Positions 33,017-43,035 of a stretch of DNA of 64,000 nucleotides are shown here, piece after piece. The DNA lies in assembly GCA_017893485.1 (NCBI GenBank), contig CM030358.1, forward strand, positions 252,257,228-252,321,227, written 5' to 3'. The first letter of the stretch is position 1; every line of letters starts with the position of its first letter. The DNA comes from Hemerocallis citrina. Its lineage: Eukaryota > Streptophyta > Magnoliopsida > Asparagales > Asphodelaceae. The notes under the pieces are model-generated. The model did no database searches and was not told the origin of the DNA. It saw only the letters and a list, made by a program, of their open reading frames with translations. The translations under genes were made by a program, and so were the position numbers.

Positions 33017-33624
33017 GTGGTGGGCCCTATTAGCCAACTCTCAACTAATAGAAAGAACTTCCATCAAAAAGTAAAAGTACAAAATAAAAATAATAATGAA
33101 TGAACGGAATGGTCCAGTGGACCAGTCCAATAATCTCACAATCACATCTTAAGTAATTGTAATTAATACTGCATATGTTGAAAGAAGAATGGGCACCCTT
33201 CAAAGTTCAAACAATACATCTAGGGCTGTAAACGAATCGAACTATTCGTGAGCTATTCAGCTCGAGTTCGGTCAAAGCTTGGCTTGAACCAACCTCGAGC
33301 CGAGCTCAAGCTCAAAACCGAGCTCGTTTTGTAAATGAGGCCAGCTCGAGCTCTATTCGGCTCGAATATGGTCAAAGCTCGACTCGAACCAAGCTCTCGA
33401 GCTCAAAATTGAGCTCGTTTCATAAACGAGCCGAGCTCGAGCCTGAAGATATTCGGCTCGGCTCGATTGCAGTCCTAAGTACAACCCACCACAAACTCCG
33501 ACTGGAACTGGACCCTAGCTAACTCCCAATGCCTTTCACCTAGAAGATTAAAAAAATCAAGAAATTGAGATTGGTCTGAATCTAAACTCGATGCCCATTG
33601 CCCACCTTCTACGGTTAAGAGATC
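33017..33624. repeat. Direct duplication copy 1 (contains a MITE)
   Basis: Starts GTGGTGGGCCCTA and ends CTACGGTTAAGAGATCT. Without the 257-bp MITE and its 8-bp duplication it matches 35710-36032 closely. Non-coding. The two copies flank a Mutator-like element. Confidence 0.85.
33221..33477. mobile_element. hAT-like MITE rich in GAGCTCG motifs
   Basis: Terminal repeats TAGGGCTGTAAACGA and, from the right end, TAGGACTGCAATCGA. Flanked by AATACATC and AGTACAAC, six of eight matching, as expected for an old hAT 8-bp target duplication. The interior repeats GCTCGAGCC-type motifs in both orientations. The duplicate locus at 35889-35896 shows the unoccupied site ATTACAAC. Confidence 0.82.
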
Positions 33625-34351
33625 TAGAATTTTTTCCCAAACTGACCCACTTTTTGAATGTTTTTTCCAAGCTGACCTACTATTTAAAAAAATCCTAAGC
33701 TGACCTACTAGTTTTCTCAGATAGCGAGTGCAATTAAAATCCACTCGCTATCTAAGAAAGCGAGTGTTGGTTATGGGTTTTTCTGTTTCTTCCTTGGCCA
33801 AGACTCACTGCCTAAAAAAAAAGCTTGTTTTAACCAAACTCGCTTTTTAAGACAGCGAGGGTCGATTGGAGTTTTTTTTACTTTCTCAACGCAGACTCGT
33901 TGTCTCAAACAGCGAGCTTGTTTTAACCAAACTCGCTGTTTGAGACAGCGAGTGTCGATGGGGGATTTCTTAAACCCCACGCTTGAATTTTTTATTTTCT
34001 TCTCTCCATTCTTACTTCTAACCCCAAAACTCAAAACCCTAGCCTCCCAAATTCGACCTCCTACCTACAAATTCTCCTATAAATATAAATCTATTCACTT
34101 AATCTTTCCCAAACCTCTCTCCTTCTACTCTCAAAACCCTAAACTCATTCATTGGAAGACCCATATTTTGGAACTTCGATAAACTTTAAGAGCATAGCAA
34201 CTTCAACTCTCCTACCCATTTTTCTACGGCTATATCATTCTGATAGCGAGTTTTGAAGATATGACTTATATCACCTTTTCTTTTGTACATTTTTGTAGAT
34301 TTTATTTGTGACTAGATAATAACTCGTATTTTCGTATAAATATATATAGGT

Positions 34352-34678
34352 ATGCATTACAATATTCCTATTTGGTTATATTTTGGTGGTGAAATAATTC
34401 GTGATCCAAATATTGGTTGTTGTTGTAGTGCCGGTGTCCTGAAATAGTTTGGGCACCTCGTATCATTCATTGGCAGAAGTAGTTGAGAAAATTTACGAAG
34501 TTACTAATTGGGATATGGCTCAATGGAATGTGAAAATTTTAGCTCTGTATGCAGCTCGAAAAGGAGATGGTCAGTATTTTATGACAGTGCCCGTATCTAC
34601 TGATAATGTTATGAAGTCAATGATCGCTAGATCACTTGATCCCAATTGCAGTTGGTCAACATTAGAGTTATATATTTA
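34352..34678 (+). pseudogene. MULE transposase N-terminal fragment
   Basis: First frame: WLYFGGEIIRDPNIG, typical of plant MuDR-type N-termini. After one stop and a one-base frame change the second frame gives SYHSLAEVVEKIYEVTNWDM, QYFMTVPVSTDNVMKSMI and a final stop. The catalytic and zinc-finger parts are absent. Dead. Confidence 0.6.
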
Positions 34679-34719
34679 GCAAATCCATGTTATAAGAAAT
34701 TGTGTATGTTGATTGTAAG

Positions 34720-35060
34720 ATTTCTAAAATTATATTCAAACTATACGAACTATATACAAATAAACTATATACAAACTATACAAACTAAACAAAACTATAT
34801 AACTATATACAAACTAAATACAAACTAAATACAAACTATATAACTATACAAACTATACAAAATTTCTCAAAATTTCTCAACATTTCTAAAAAATTTCTAC
34901 ATTATATACATACAAATATTATCTAAATTTCTGTTCAAAATATCTCAAACATTTCTACACTACATACCTACATATATATCAAACTTTCTATTTGAAAATT
35001 CTCAAAAAAATTTCAACAAAACGTAAGATTTCTCAACATTTCTATTCAAAATGACTACTA
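34720..35060. repeat. Low-complexity filler inside the Mutator-like element
   Basis: 34735-34860 repeats 'actatacaaact' and 'aaatacaaact' units of about 11-12 bp. 34860-35060 repeats 'tttctcaaca' and 'atttctac'. No gene seen. Confidence 0.7.
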
Positions 35061-35709
35061 ATTTCAGACGATTTCGCTAACAATTTCCCAACATATCTCA
35101 AAATTAACCGGTAATTAAAAATACAAATGTATAGAAAAATACCGTTAAAGTTTGGTACTTTAGGATGTAGATAGTGCAAATGATGGGAATGTAAAGTCTT
35201 CCACCGCACTCCTTTTTGCAAAATCACGAATTCACGATTATTTTCGATTTTGGGGCTTGGGATTTTGCGAGTGTGAGGAGAGAGGGTTGAGAGTGTGAGG
35301 AGAGATGCTTGAGAGGGATGTAGAAAATTGAAACAAATTTTGATGGGTTAATCGAATCAAACGCTCGAATTTGAGTTTATGAGTTATCGAAGAGAGAGAG
35401 TTGAGAGAAAGAGATAGAGGGAGAGATCGATGCTCGAAACAGCGAGGCTGGAGTTTAAGAAATCCTCAATCGACACTCGCTGTCTAAAAAAAGGAGTTTG
35501 GTAAAACAAGCTCGCCTTTTGAGACAGCGAGTCTTGACTAAGGAAGAAACCAAAAAAACCTAAAACCAACACTCGCTTTCTCAAATAGCGTATGAATTTT
35601 GACTACACTCACTATCTAAGAAAGCAATTGGGTAAGTTTGGAATTTTTTTTAAAAAGTGGGATCAGTTTTGGGAAAAACTATCAAAAAGTGAGTCAGTTT
35701 GGGAAATAA

Positions 35710-36032
35710 GTGGTGGGCCCTAACCAATAAGAATGAAATTCCATCAAAAAGTAAAAATACAAAATAAAAATATTAATGAATGAAAGGAATGGTAGTCCAG
35801 TCCAACAATCTCACAATCACATCTACAAGTAATTGTAATTAATACTGCAAATGTTAAAAGAAGAATGGGCACCATTCAAAGTTCAAACATTACAACCCAC
35901 CACAAACTCCGACAGGAACTGGACCCTAGCTAACTCCCAGTGCCTTTCACCTAGAAGATTTAAAAAATCAAGAAATTGACATTGGTCCGAATCTAAACTC
36001 GATGCCCACCTTCTACGGTTGTTGGAGAGATC
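35710..36032. repeat. Direct duplication copy 2 (MITE-free)
   Basis: Matches 33017-33624 without the MITE. It preserves the empty MITE target at 35889-35896. Downstream, 36033-36083 is unique and non-coding. Confidence 0.85.
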
Positions 36033-36083
36033 TATGTTCTTGATGTTGCTTTTACCGCTTTTATCAGTAAAGCACCCCCGTCA

Positions 36084-36238
36084 TTTTTTCGCTTTAGTAC
36101 TAATTCTCAATTTACTGTGTTTTGTTTCATTATTATCTCATTAATAAATAATGGTAGCTAATCTAACTTATGTTTCATAAACAACATTTCTTTGAGAAGA
36201 AAATCAAAGAATCTTAAACATACAACTGCTGCAAATTA
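36084..36238. repeat. Tandem duplication, copy X (155 bp)
   Basis: Runs from TTTTTTCGCTTTAGTACTAA to CTGCAAATTA. The second copy begins at 36266, is interrupted at 36312 by the Tat-like element, and continues at 51041-51150. Non-coding. Confidence 0.82.
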
Positions 36239-36312
36239 GCGCCGGGTCTCTGGTTTGTCTTGTTGTTTTTTTTCGCTTTAGTACTAATTCTTAATTTATT
36301 GTGTTTTGTTTC

Positions 36313-36884
36313 TGATGCGGTTTGTTTTTTGGGAGGCGTGTGGATGCACCAGGTGTGAGTTCTTACTCGATTTGTATTGAAGGAGGAAGCTCTTATGCGG
36401 ACGGCCTTCGGCTGGCCGAACGGTACGGAAGTGGGCTGGAGTAGAGTGGAGGCTGGATGCTCGGTTCGGATCAGGGGGCTCGGTTCGGATCAGGGGGCTC
36501 GGATCCGAAGTCTCGTGTACCTGCAGATGGTCTAGGAACACCAGGGTTGGTCCCGGTGTCAGACCCTCCGACGATCTAGTTAGGCTACTAGAGAGTAACA
36601 GTAACTAGGGTTTGAGTGGGCAGAGATTGATTACCTGAATCCAGGGGTAGGGGTCTGGTATTTATAGGAGAAGCCAATCGGGTCTGGACCCGTTTGGGGC
36701 CTGGTCTGGACCCGGTTGCCCGTGGGGCTGAAGCGGTGGAAACCCGGGTGGTATGGGGCTGACGTGACAGACGCCCGGGCAGTTTTCCAGTGCTGACGTG
36801 GCGGATCCGGAGGATCAGGAGGTGCGCACATCCTGAGGGGATCCCGTGGTCCAGGGTGGGCCACGTCATTTCTAACCCATATCA
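36313..36884 (-). repeat. 3' LTR of Tat-like copy B
   Basis: 572 bp, TGATGCGGTT to CCCATATCA on the plus strand. It has a tandem duplication of a 23-24 bp phrase 'ggttcggatcagggggctc'. On the minus strand a TATAAATA box lies at 36659-36666. Confidence 0.92.
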
Positions 36885-36900
36885 CAAGCCCCACACTCCT
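36885..36900 (-). other. Polypurine tract of Tat-like copy B
   Basis: The minus strand reads AGGAGTGTGGGGCTTG immediately before the LTR start TGATATGG. The same kind of tract (AGGAGTAGGAGGCTTG) precedes the LTR ending at 60359. Confidence 0.75.
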
Positions 36901-37079
36901 GTAGGGCTGGGTGAACCTGCCGTGTAGGAGTGATTCTTCGCCTCTATAGGAAGAGCAGGGTGGAAGGTGCGGTGAGAAGGTAGGATTTGCTACTTCCAGA
37001 AGAGGTCAGGGGGGTAGGAAGAAGGGATCCCTTATTGGAGTTTGCGCGGGATGCTAAGCGTAGAAGAGTCGGAGTGACG

Positions 37080-37400
37080 CTCACCGAGCCCCGGGGGTCG
37101 GCAGACGAGCCTCGGAGGTCGGTGGACGACCCCCTCGCTAGTTGGAAGAGCGAGGGGACGTCGAGGTCTGTCCGATTGAAGCTCTGTTTGCCGAAGGTCT
37201 TCGGTCGGTAGGCTAGTTCCGAAGGTCGGCAGACGGTCCCCTCGCTAGTTAGAAGAGCGAGGGGACGTCGAGGTCGATCTCGTCGGAGCTCGGCTTGCCG
37301 AGCATCTGGGGTTGTCAGAGGAGCTCCGAGGGTCGGTGGACGGCCCTCTTGCTAGTTGCAAGAGCGAGGGGCCGTCGAGGTCGATTTTTGCTGGAGCTCG
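37080..37400. repeat. Three units of about 106 bp, each with a perfect or near-perfect hairpin
   Basis: Each unit holds CCCCTCGCT, a 9-base loop, then AGCGAGGGG: 37131-37157 and 37238-37264 exact, 37343-37371 with changes. The intervening text is a variant of 'gacgtcgaggtcgatctcgtc'. Non-coding. Confidence 0.82.
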
Positions 37401-37439
37401 GTTCGTCGAGCGCTAGGGGTCGGCAGCCGAGCCCGTGTC

Positions 37440-38660
37440 TAGGACAAAAGGAGGGATTTGGGGCTCGAGATTTCATCCGAGCTCTGAGCCTCCTGTGACA
37501 AGAGGAGGGCTTACGGGGCTCGCGATGCGATCCGAGTGTCGACCCTACCGCCGACTTGGAGGGGAATTTGCGGCTCGGAAGGCTGTCCGAGCTCCGAGCT
37601 TACCGACGAGCAGAGAAGGAGAAGTGGCTCGGGATGCCATCTGGACTCCGAGCTCCCATGATGATCAGAGAAGGAGGTACGGCTGGGGATTTCATCCGAG
37701 CGTCGACCCTTTTGTGAAATAGAAGGGGAATTTACGGCTCGGGATTTTATCCGATCTCCGAGCCCCCTGTGTCAATAGAGAGAACGTGGTGTGGCTCGGG
37801 ATGTTATCCGAGCGTCGACCCTTCTGTGAAATAGAAGAGGAATTACTGGCTCGCGATTTTATCCGAGCTCCGAGCTCCCTTGAACCAACAGGGGAAGAGG
37901 TGTAGCTCGGGATACTATCCGAGCGTCGACCCTTCTGTGAACTAGAAGAGGAATTACTGGCTCGCGATTTTATCCGAGCTCCGAGCTCCAATGAACCAAC
38001 AGGGGAAAAGGTGTGGTCCGGGATGCTATCCGAGCGTCGACCCTTCTGTGAACTAGAAGAGGAATTACTGGCTCGCTATTTTATCCGAGCTCCGAGCTCC
38101 CATTAACCAACAGAGGAAGAGGTGTGGCTCGGGATGCTATCCGAGAGTCGACCCTTCTGTGAAATAGAATAGGAATTACTGGCTCGCGATTTTATCCGAG
38201 CTCTGAGCTCCCATGTCAACAGAGAGAACGTGGTGTGGCTCGGGATGCTATCCGAGCGTCGACCCTTCTGTGAAATAAAAGAGGAATTACTGGCTCGCGA
38301 TTTTATCCGAGCTCCCTAGAACCAACAGGGGAAGAGGTGTGGCTCGGGATACTATCCGAGCGTCGACCCTTCTGTGAACTAGAAGAGGAATTACTGGCTC
38401 ACGATTTTATCCGAGCTCCGAGCTCCCATGAACCAACAGGGGAAGAGGTGTGGCTCGGGATGCTATCCGTGCGTCGACCCTTCTGTGAAATAGAAGAGGA
38501 ATTACTGGCTCGCGATTTTATCCGAGCTCTGAGCTCCTGTGTCAACAGAGAGAACGTGGTGTGGCTCGGGATTCTATCTGAGCGTCGACCCTCCTGTGAA
38601 ATAGAAGAGGAATTATTGGCTCGCGATTTTATCCGAGCTCCGAGCTCCATGACTTTGTCG
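37440..38660. repeat. Tandem array, 111-bp dimer of a roughly 55-bp monomer
   Basis: About ten units. Landmarks 'ggtgtggctcggga' fall near 38121, 38232, 38337, 38447 and 38559, so the period is about 111 bp with small length changes. Each unit has two halves (54 and 57 bp) that share 'tggctcg.gat..tatccgag'. The left part, before 37700, is more diverged. Open frames across it follow from the repeat length being a multiple of three. Confidence 0.88.
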
Positions 38661-38836
38661 AAAATTCTGTATGAGGAAAAAAGGGACTGGGGGTAGTGGG
38701 TGTAATTTCACGCCCATTGCTGATGTCATGAGCACAAAGATCAAAGCGTCTCCAGATCTTGGAGGCTGTTAGATCCTGATGATTAAGATCCAACGGCCAG
38801 ATCTTCATTGCGGAAATCGAGGAGCCGCCTTCTGCT

Positions 38837-38843
38837 TATAAAT
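38837..38843 (+). promoter_or_regulatory. TATA box of the antisense gene in copy B
   Basis: TATAAAT in the context CTGCTTATAAATCC, followed by a CT-rich stretch as in many plant promoters. The first ATG of the gene model is at 38984. It points opposite to the LTR promoter of the element. Confidence 0.62.
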
Positions 38844-40327
38844 CCCCCCCCCTCTTCACTTTTTCTTCTTCATTTCTTTACTCTCACTTCTCCACTATTT
38901 CAAGAACAGGGTTTTCCTTGCCGTCGGCGACATTTTCTGGTGATCGTTCGATAACTCTTCAGGTTAGTATTCTCTGTTTTGTAATGTCGCGCGTTTAGTC
39001 CGGATCCGAAGCCAGCTCGTCGGGTCACTCCGCGAGGGAGTCCGAGTCCGAGACGTCCTCGTCTTTTAGCAAGTATAAGGTGAAGCAGGAGGTCCTGACA
39101 GACCATGGGTCGGCTAGTAGTGACAACGTAGCCTTCATAGTGTAGCCACTTAGATCCCGAAGGCCGGGGAAGGAGCCTGCGGGCGAGGGTGAAGAGCAGG
39201 AGGAAGAGGATGAGGAAAATCAGGGGGGTCAGGGAGCCGAGGGCGAAGAGGAGGAGGGAGAGGACGAGAAGGGCCAGGGCGCTGAAGGCAAAGAGGAGGG
39301 GGAGGATGAGGATCAGGAGGATCCGAATACCGATGATGAGGGTGAGGAGGATGAGGAGGATGAAGGCGCTGTTGATGATGAGGATGAGGATGCTGAAGAG
39401 GGCGCTGGCGAAGGCACAGCGGGAAGGTCGGTCGGGGATGACCTTCCACCTCTCCCTCCCCTGTCGACGCCGTCTCTCGAGAGGAAGGATCGTCCTCGCC
39501 GGAAGAAGCGGAAGCTGACTATCCCGGATAGTCCTCCTCTGCAAGATGAACATGCACCCAGACTGGGGCTCGAGTTCCCCCGAGTCTCCTTAAGAATTCG
39601 GGGTCGATTCGGATGTATCCTAGATATCAAGGATATAGGCCCCATCCCTCCTGTGCCAGGTGAAGAGGGCCGAGTGAAGATTCGGATGGACAGCATCCTG
39701 TGCATCTTGAGGGCGGACTATCTCCACATTCTGAGGGCCTCTTATTTCATCCCGCGGGAGTTTGAAGTCTTCATTCCGAGCCCCGGCATTCGGCCCACCA
39801 CGACCCTGGCGCCGGGCTATTGTATGTTTCCTGAGGATGCATTCGCCTTGGGCCTGAGGCTGCCTTTGCATCCCTTTGTCAAGAGGGTCTTGAATTGGGC
39901 GAAACTATGCCTCATGCAGTACGGCCCGAACTCTTGGAAACACTTGATCTGCTTCATTCTAAGGTGCCAAGAGAAGGAGGGAAGCTGAGGTTGACGTACT
40001 TCCGAGCCATCCTAGGGGTCAGCTCGGTCGGAGATCAGGAAGGGATTTTCTATTTCTCACCCAGGCCGCACAAGAAGATCATGCACGGCCATCCAGATTC
40101 CATCAAAGGGTAGAAGGAGAAGTATTTTGTGGTGCGGAGTGAGAAGGATTGGGGAATACCGACCCAGTGGAGCTTCTTCAAGCCGCGCCATAAACCTCCG
40201 AAGCGAAGCGACTTAACAGCAAAGGAGTGGAAGCGAGTGGAGAAGATAGTTAGGGGGCACAGTATTGCATGGCCTCGAGTGACCGAGCTGCACCTCGCCC
40301 GAGCCGGACTGAGCCCGGCCGACCCTA

Positions 40328-40398
40328 GTATGTTTCGTTCTGAATTTTTCATCTTTCTGCCTTCGTGTTAACTTTAGCCTCTTTCTTCATTCTTGCAG
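40328..40398 (+). other. Intron 1 of the antisense gene
   Basis: GTATGTTTCG to TTCTTGCAG, 71 bp, T-rich. It joins the domain exon to the Lys-rich exon in a consistent frame (DP then KMSSEQ). Confidence 0.65.
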
Positions 40399-40883
40399 AG
40401 ATGTCTTCCGAACAGGTGGATGATAGGCAAGCTCTGCTAGCCGCGGTCGCGAAGGCGAGGGCGGATATGCAGAAGAAGAAGAAGAAGAAGGCGAAGCAAG
40501 AGAAGCTGGCCGCTCAGCTGGGGGGTCCTCCAAGGTGCCGGTCCCGGTAGCCGAGGAGCCTTCTCAATCAAAGAAGGCCAAGAAGCATCACCACCCCCCA
40601 ACGCCGAGGGTGCCCCGGGATGCAGAGGGCAGTTCAGGGAAAACTGTTGATGCCCCGGGGAAGGGGCTTCCCCCGCCATGCCCCACCGCCGAGGAGATGG
40701 TGGGCCAACAGGGACTGTGACCCTTCACCCCCGATTGGTCGATCGTCCGGGGCGATAGTCTGCTCGACGGACCAGTAGCGGTTGAGTTCGTCACGAAGGC
40801 CTGGCACCGAGCGTGACTTCATGGCGCTGGCATCGCAGACGGCCAAGCAGGCCTTCATGCACTGGTTCCAAGTGCATATTTCG

Positions 40884-40955
40884 GTGAGTTAATTCGGTGC
40901 CTTCTTCCCTGGTTCTAACTTGGTGGAATTTTTCTGATCTTTTTTCCTCGGACAG
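40884..40955 (+). other. Intron 2 of the antisense gene
   Basis: GTGAGTTAAT to CCTCGGACAG, 72 bp, T-rich before the acceptor. It joins a frame ending HWFQVHIS to the coiled-coil exon starting AMLHGQHFQK. Confidence 0.65.
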
Positions 40956-42285
40956 GCGATGCTCCATGGCCAGCACTTCCAAAAGTGCCTGGAGAAGGAG
41001 ATTTTCATCGAGAGGAGGAACGCGGCGAAGTACCTCCGCGAGCTGAACAAGGCTACGAACGACCTGAAAGAGGCTCAGACCATGGTGACCGTCCACGAGG
41101 CCCAGATAGCCTCGCTCTCCGACATCCACAAGGCGGACGTGGCTCGCCTAAAGGAGAGGATTGAGGAGGAGGCAGAGAAGGGGCAGAAGGCCCTGAAGAG
41201 GATGGAGGCAGCCTCAGCGGAGGCTCTGGTCATAGCGCAGGACGAGGCGTATGAGCAGGCCAAGGCGCATTTCAGGGAAATCTACCCCGAGCTAAGCGTG
41301 GACCACCTATACTATGGTTGGGAGGCGAACTTTCCGCCGACCCCGGGGGCGACAAATCGGGGGGCGTCCAGGCCGAAGATGAGGTGCCACCCCCCCTCAA
41401 GAATAGAATAGTTTTTTCTTTTTGTATGTTTTGATGTAAATGCCTCGAGCGGACTGCCACCGCGGCTTTTGTATCAATTTTTTGAAAGAAATTAAATATA
41501 CTTTTTTGTGTTGAGGCTTCAAGACTTGCATTTTTTGTGATGTTTGCTATCGTCTTTTGATAGACGCATGGGACCTGGGTCGCCGCCCCTGTTGCTGCCG
41601 AGGTACCTCCAGTTCGAGCAGGGGCGGAGGCCATGGAGGCAGCTTTGGCTTACCAGCGAAAACAGGCTCGAGATCGAGTGGCCGCCGTTAATTATTTCCT
41701 GAACAAGTCTAGGGAGCTCGGTCTGGAGGTGGCACACTTGAAGAAGGCCATAGCCGACCGAGACTGGTGAGTAATCAAGACGGACTGGTCCCTCTCGAAT
41801 GCCTCGAGCGGGCGGTCGGCTTCGGAATCTTTTCTTCGCGAGGCTGTGGTTGAGAAAGAGCTGGAGATTCGCAGGCTGAAGCTGGTGTTAGGCGCGGGTC
41901 TGATCGAAGAGGCCAGCAACTCAATCCCGAGTCGGTCTCCGACATTTCTATTGGATGAGGCCCAGTCTGATGATGCAGGAAGCTCGGTGGCGGGAGTATC
42001 TTCGCAGGCCGGTCCAGCCGAGCGTCAGAAGGGCCCCGAAGGAGGTGCCGAGTTTGAATTTTAAGCCGAGCGCGAGTGAGTTTGTGAGTTTTTCTTTGTA
42101 TTTGTACCGATGTTCATTGAGTTGTAAGCAATGAGTAATAATAATAGCATTTGTTTTCTTGAACGTTGATTGTCTCGGTTGCCGAAGGTGGCTGCTGTGT
42201 CTGCTGCGAAGGGGTTACCGCCGAGGCGACTGGGCGCAACGGGCAAGCACGTAGTGGCGTATCTCCCTTCGATAAGTCATAAATG

Positions 42286-42388
42286 GCGACGTTTCGCCTT
42301 TCCATGAGCATTAATGGTGACGTTTCGCCTTCCGCCATTTTGTATTCCCAAACGTAATAACTGCCCCCCCCCTCAGGGGGTTATATAA
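42286..42388 (+). promoter_or_regulatory. Second promoter-like cluster downstream of the antisense gene
   Basis: Two copies of GACGTTTCGCCTT (within 42286-42300 and 42316-42331) stand 50-95 bp upstream of a TATATAA box (42382-42388) preceded by a C run and CAGGGGG. Transcription would run into the arrays at 42490-44800. TGACGT-type motifs are bZIP-like sites in plants. No use is shown here. Confidence 0.4.
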
Positions 42389-42437
42389 TCCCCACTTCCC
42401 CCCAGCTGATTGCTAAGAAGTAAAAGTCGCCTGATTT

Positions 42438-42462
42438 GGGTGCCTGCCGTAGGCGGGCACCC
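42438..42462. other. GC-rich hairpin
   Basis: GGGTGCCTGCC, loop GTA, GGCGGGCACCC: ten of eleven positions pair (eleven counting one G-U in RNA). It lies about 50 bp after the TATATAA box. Confidence 0.6.
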
Positions 42463-42489
42463 AGAAACAAAATATTCTCTGAACGCTCC

Positions 42490-42850
42490 GGATCGGGGGC
42501 ACACCAATCACCCTCGGACTATTCGGGGTTCGGGCCCTGAAGAGCCGTGAGACCCCGGGTTGTCCGTTGGTGAGTGGTGGGCCGGCCGATTGGTTCGGGG
42601 GTTCGGGGAGAGCCGAGGTTCGTGGCTCTCCTGCCGTCCTCGAACTATTCGGGGTTTGGGGTCGCAAGAACAGGAAACCCCGGGTTGTTCGTGGGCGAGA
42701 GGAGGGTCGATTGAAAGCAGAGGGTCAGTCCAGGGACGGAGAGAGCAGAGGGTCGGTGGCTCCCCTGCCATCCTCGAACAATTTGGGATTTGGGCTTGCG
42801 AAAGCCATAAACCCCGAGTTGTTCGCAGGCGAGAGGGTGGTCAACCAAAC
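42490..42850. repeat. Three units of about 130 bp
   Basis: 'ctattcggggtttggg' or variants at 42519, 42645 and 42779, each followed about 30 bp later by 'aaccccgggttgttcg' or variants and 'ggcgagagg'. Non-coding. Confidence 0.78.
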
Positions 42851-43035
42851 GACTCGACGCTCGGGGCATCTGCCGAGGCAGATGCTCTAAACCTTAATAT
42901 TAAATTTTGCTGAATTGTGGCACTAGGCCGTAGCCTAGCGTATTGGTCGAGCAGCTTCGAAGAATGCCGCGGCCTTGCTCTGGACTGACGACGAGCTGCT
43001 ATCTCTTGGTTGGCTGTGTGGGCTGGTTGTTGCAT

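Larger units (their letters stand above)
33625..35709 (+). mobile_element. Deleted Mutator-like element with long terminal inverted repeats
   Basis: The outer 300 or so bases at each end are inverted copies: CCCAAACTGACCCACTTTTTG on the left (about 33640) against the complement of the sequence ending at 35700, followed on both sides by motifs such as ACTCGCT and GACAGCGAG. The interior keeps only an N-terminal transposase fragment (34352-34678) and AT-rich filler. Long TIRs plus this fragment indicate a MULE. A clean 9-bp target duplication is not seen, because both flanks are copies of the same duplicated segment. Confidence 0.72.
38984..42064 (+). pseudogene. Antisense gene of Tat-like copy B (acidic, gypsy-type domain, coiled-coil), broken
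   Basis: Runs opposite to pol, between arrays. Exon 1 (38984-40327): Ser-rich start, Asp/Glu-rich tract (39180-39420), basic RRKKRK near 39500, then a domain with LRADYLHILRASYFIPREFE and LPLHPFVKRVLNWAKLCLMQ resembling PF04195, 'putative gypsy type transposon'. Intron 40328-40398. Exon 2: a Lys-rich stretch (40400-40550) and a Pro-rich stretch. Intron 40884-40955. Exon 3 to 41411: coiled-coil with LNKATNDLKEAQTMVTVHEA. A second coiled-coil frame covers about 41600-42064. Lesions: TAG at 38996 and 39143, a frameshift near 39975, a TAG near 40112 and a frame change in exon 2. 41412-41590 looks like a 3'UTR. A chromatin or DNA-binding role is a guess; the function is unknown. Confidence 0.68.

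Noticed and set aside
38900..39553. Open frame of 217 codons on the minus strand
   Set aside because: It is the complement of the acidic tract of the antisense gene and shows only leucine-rich low complexity.
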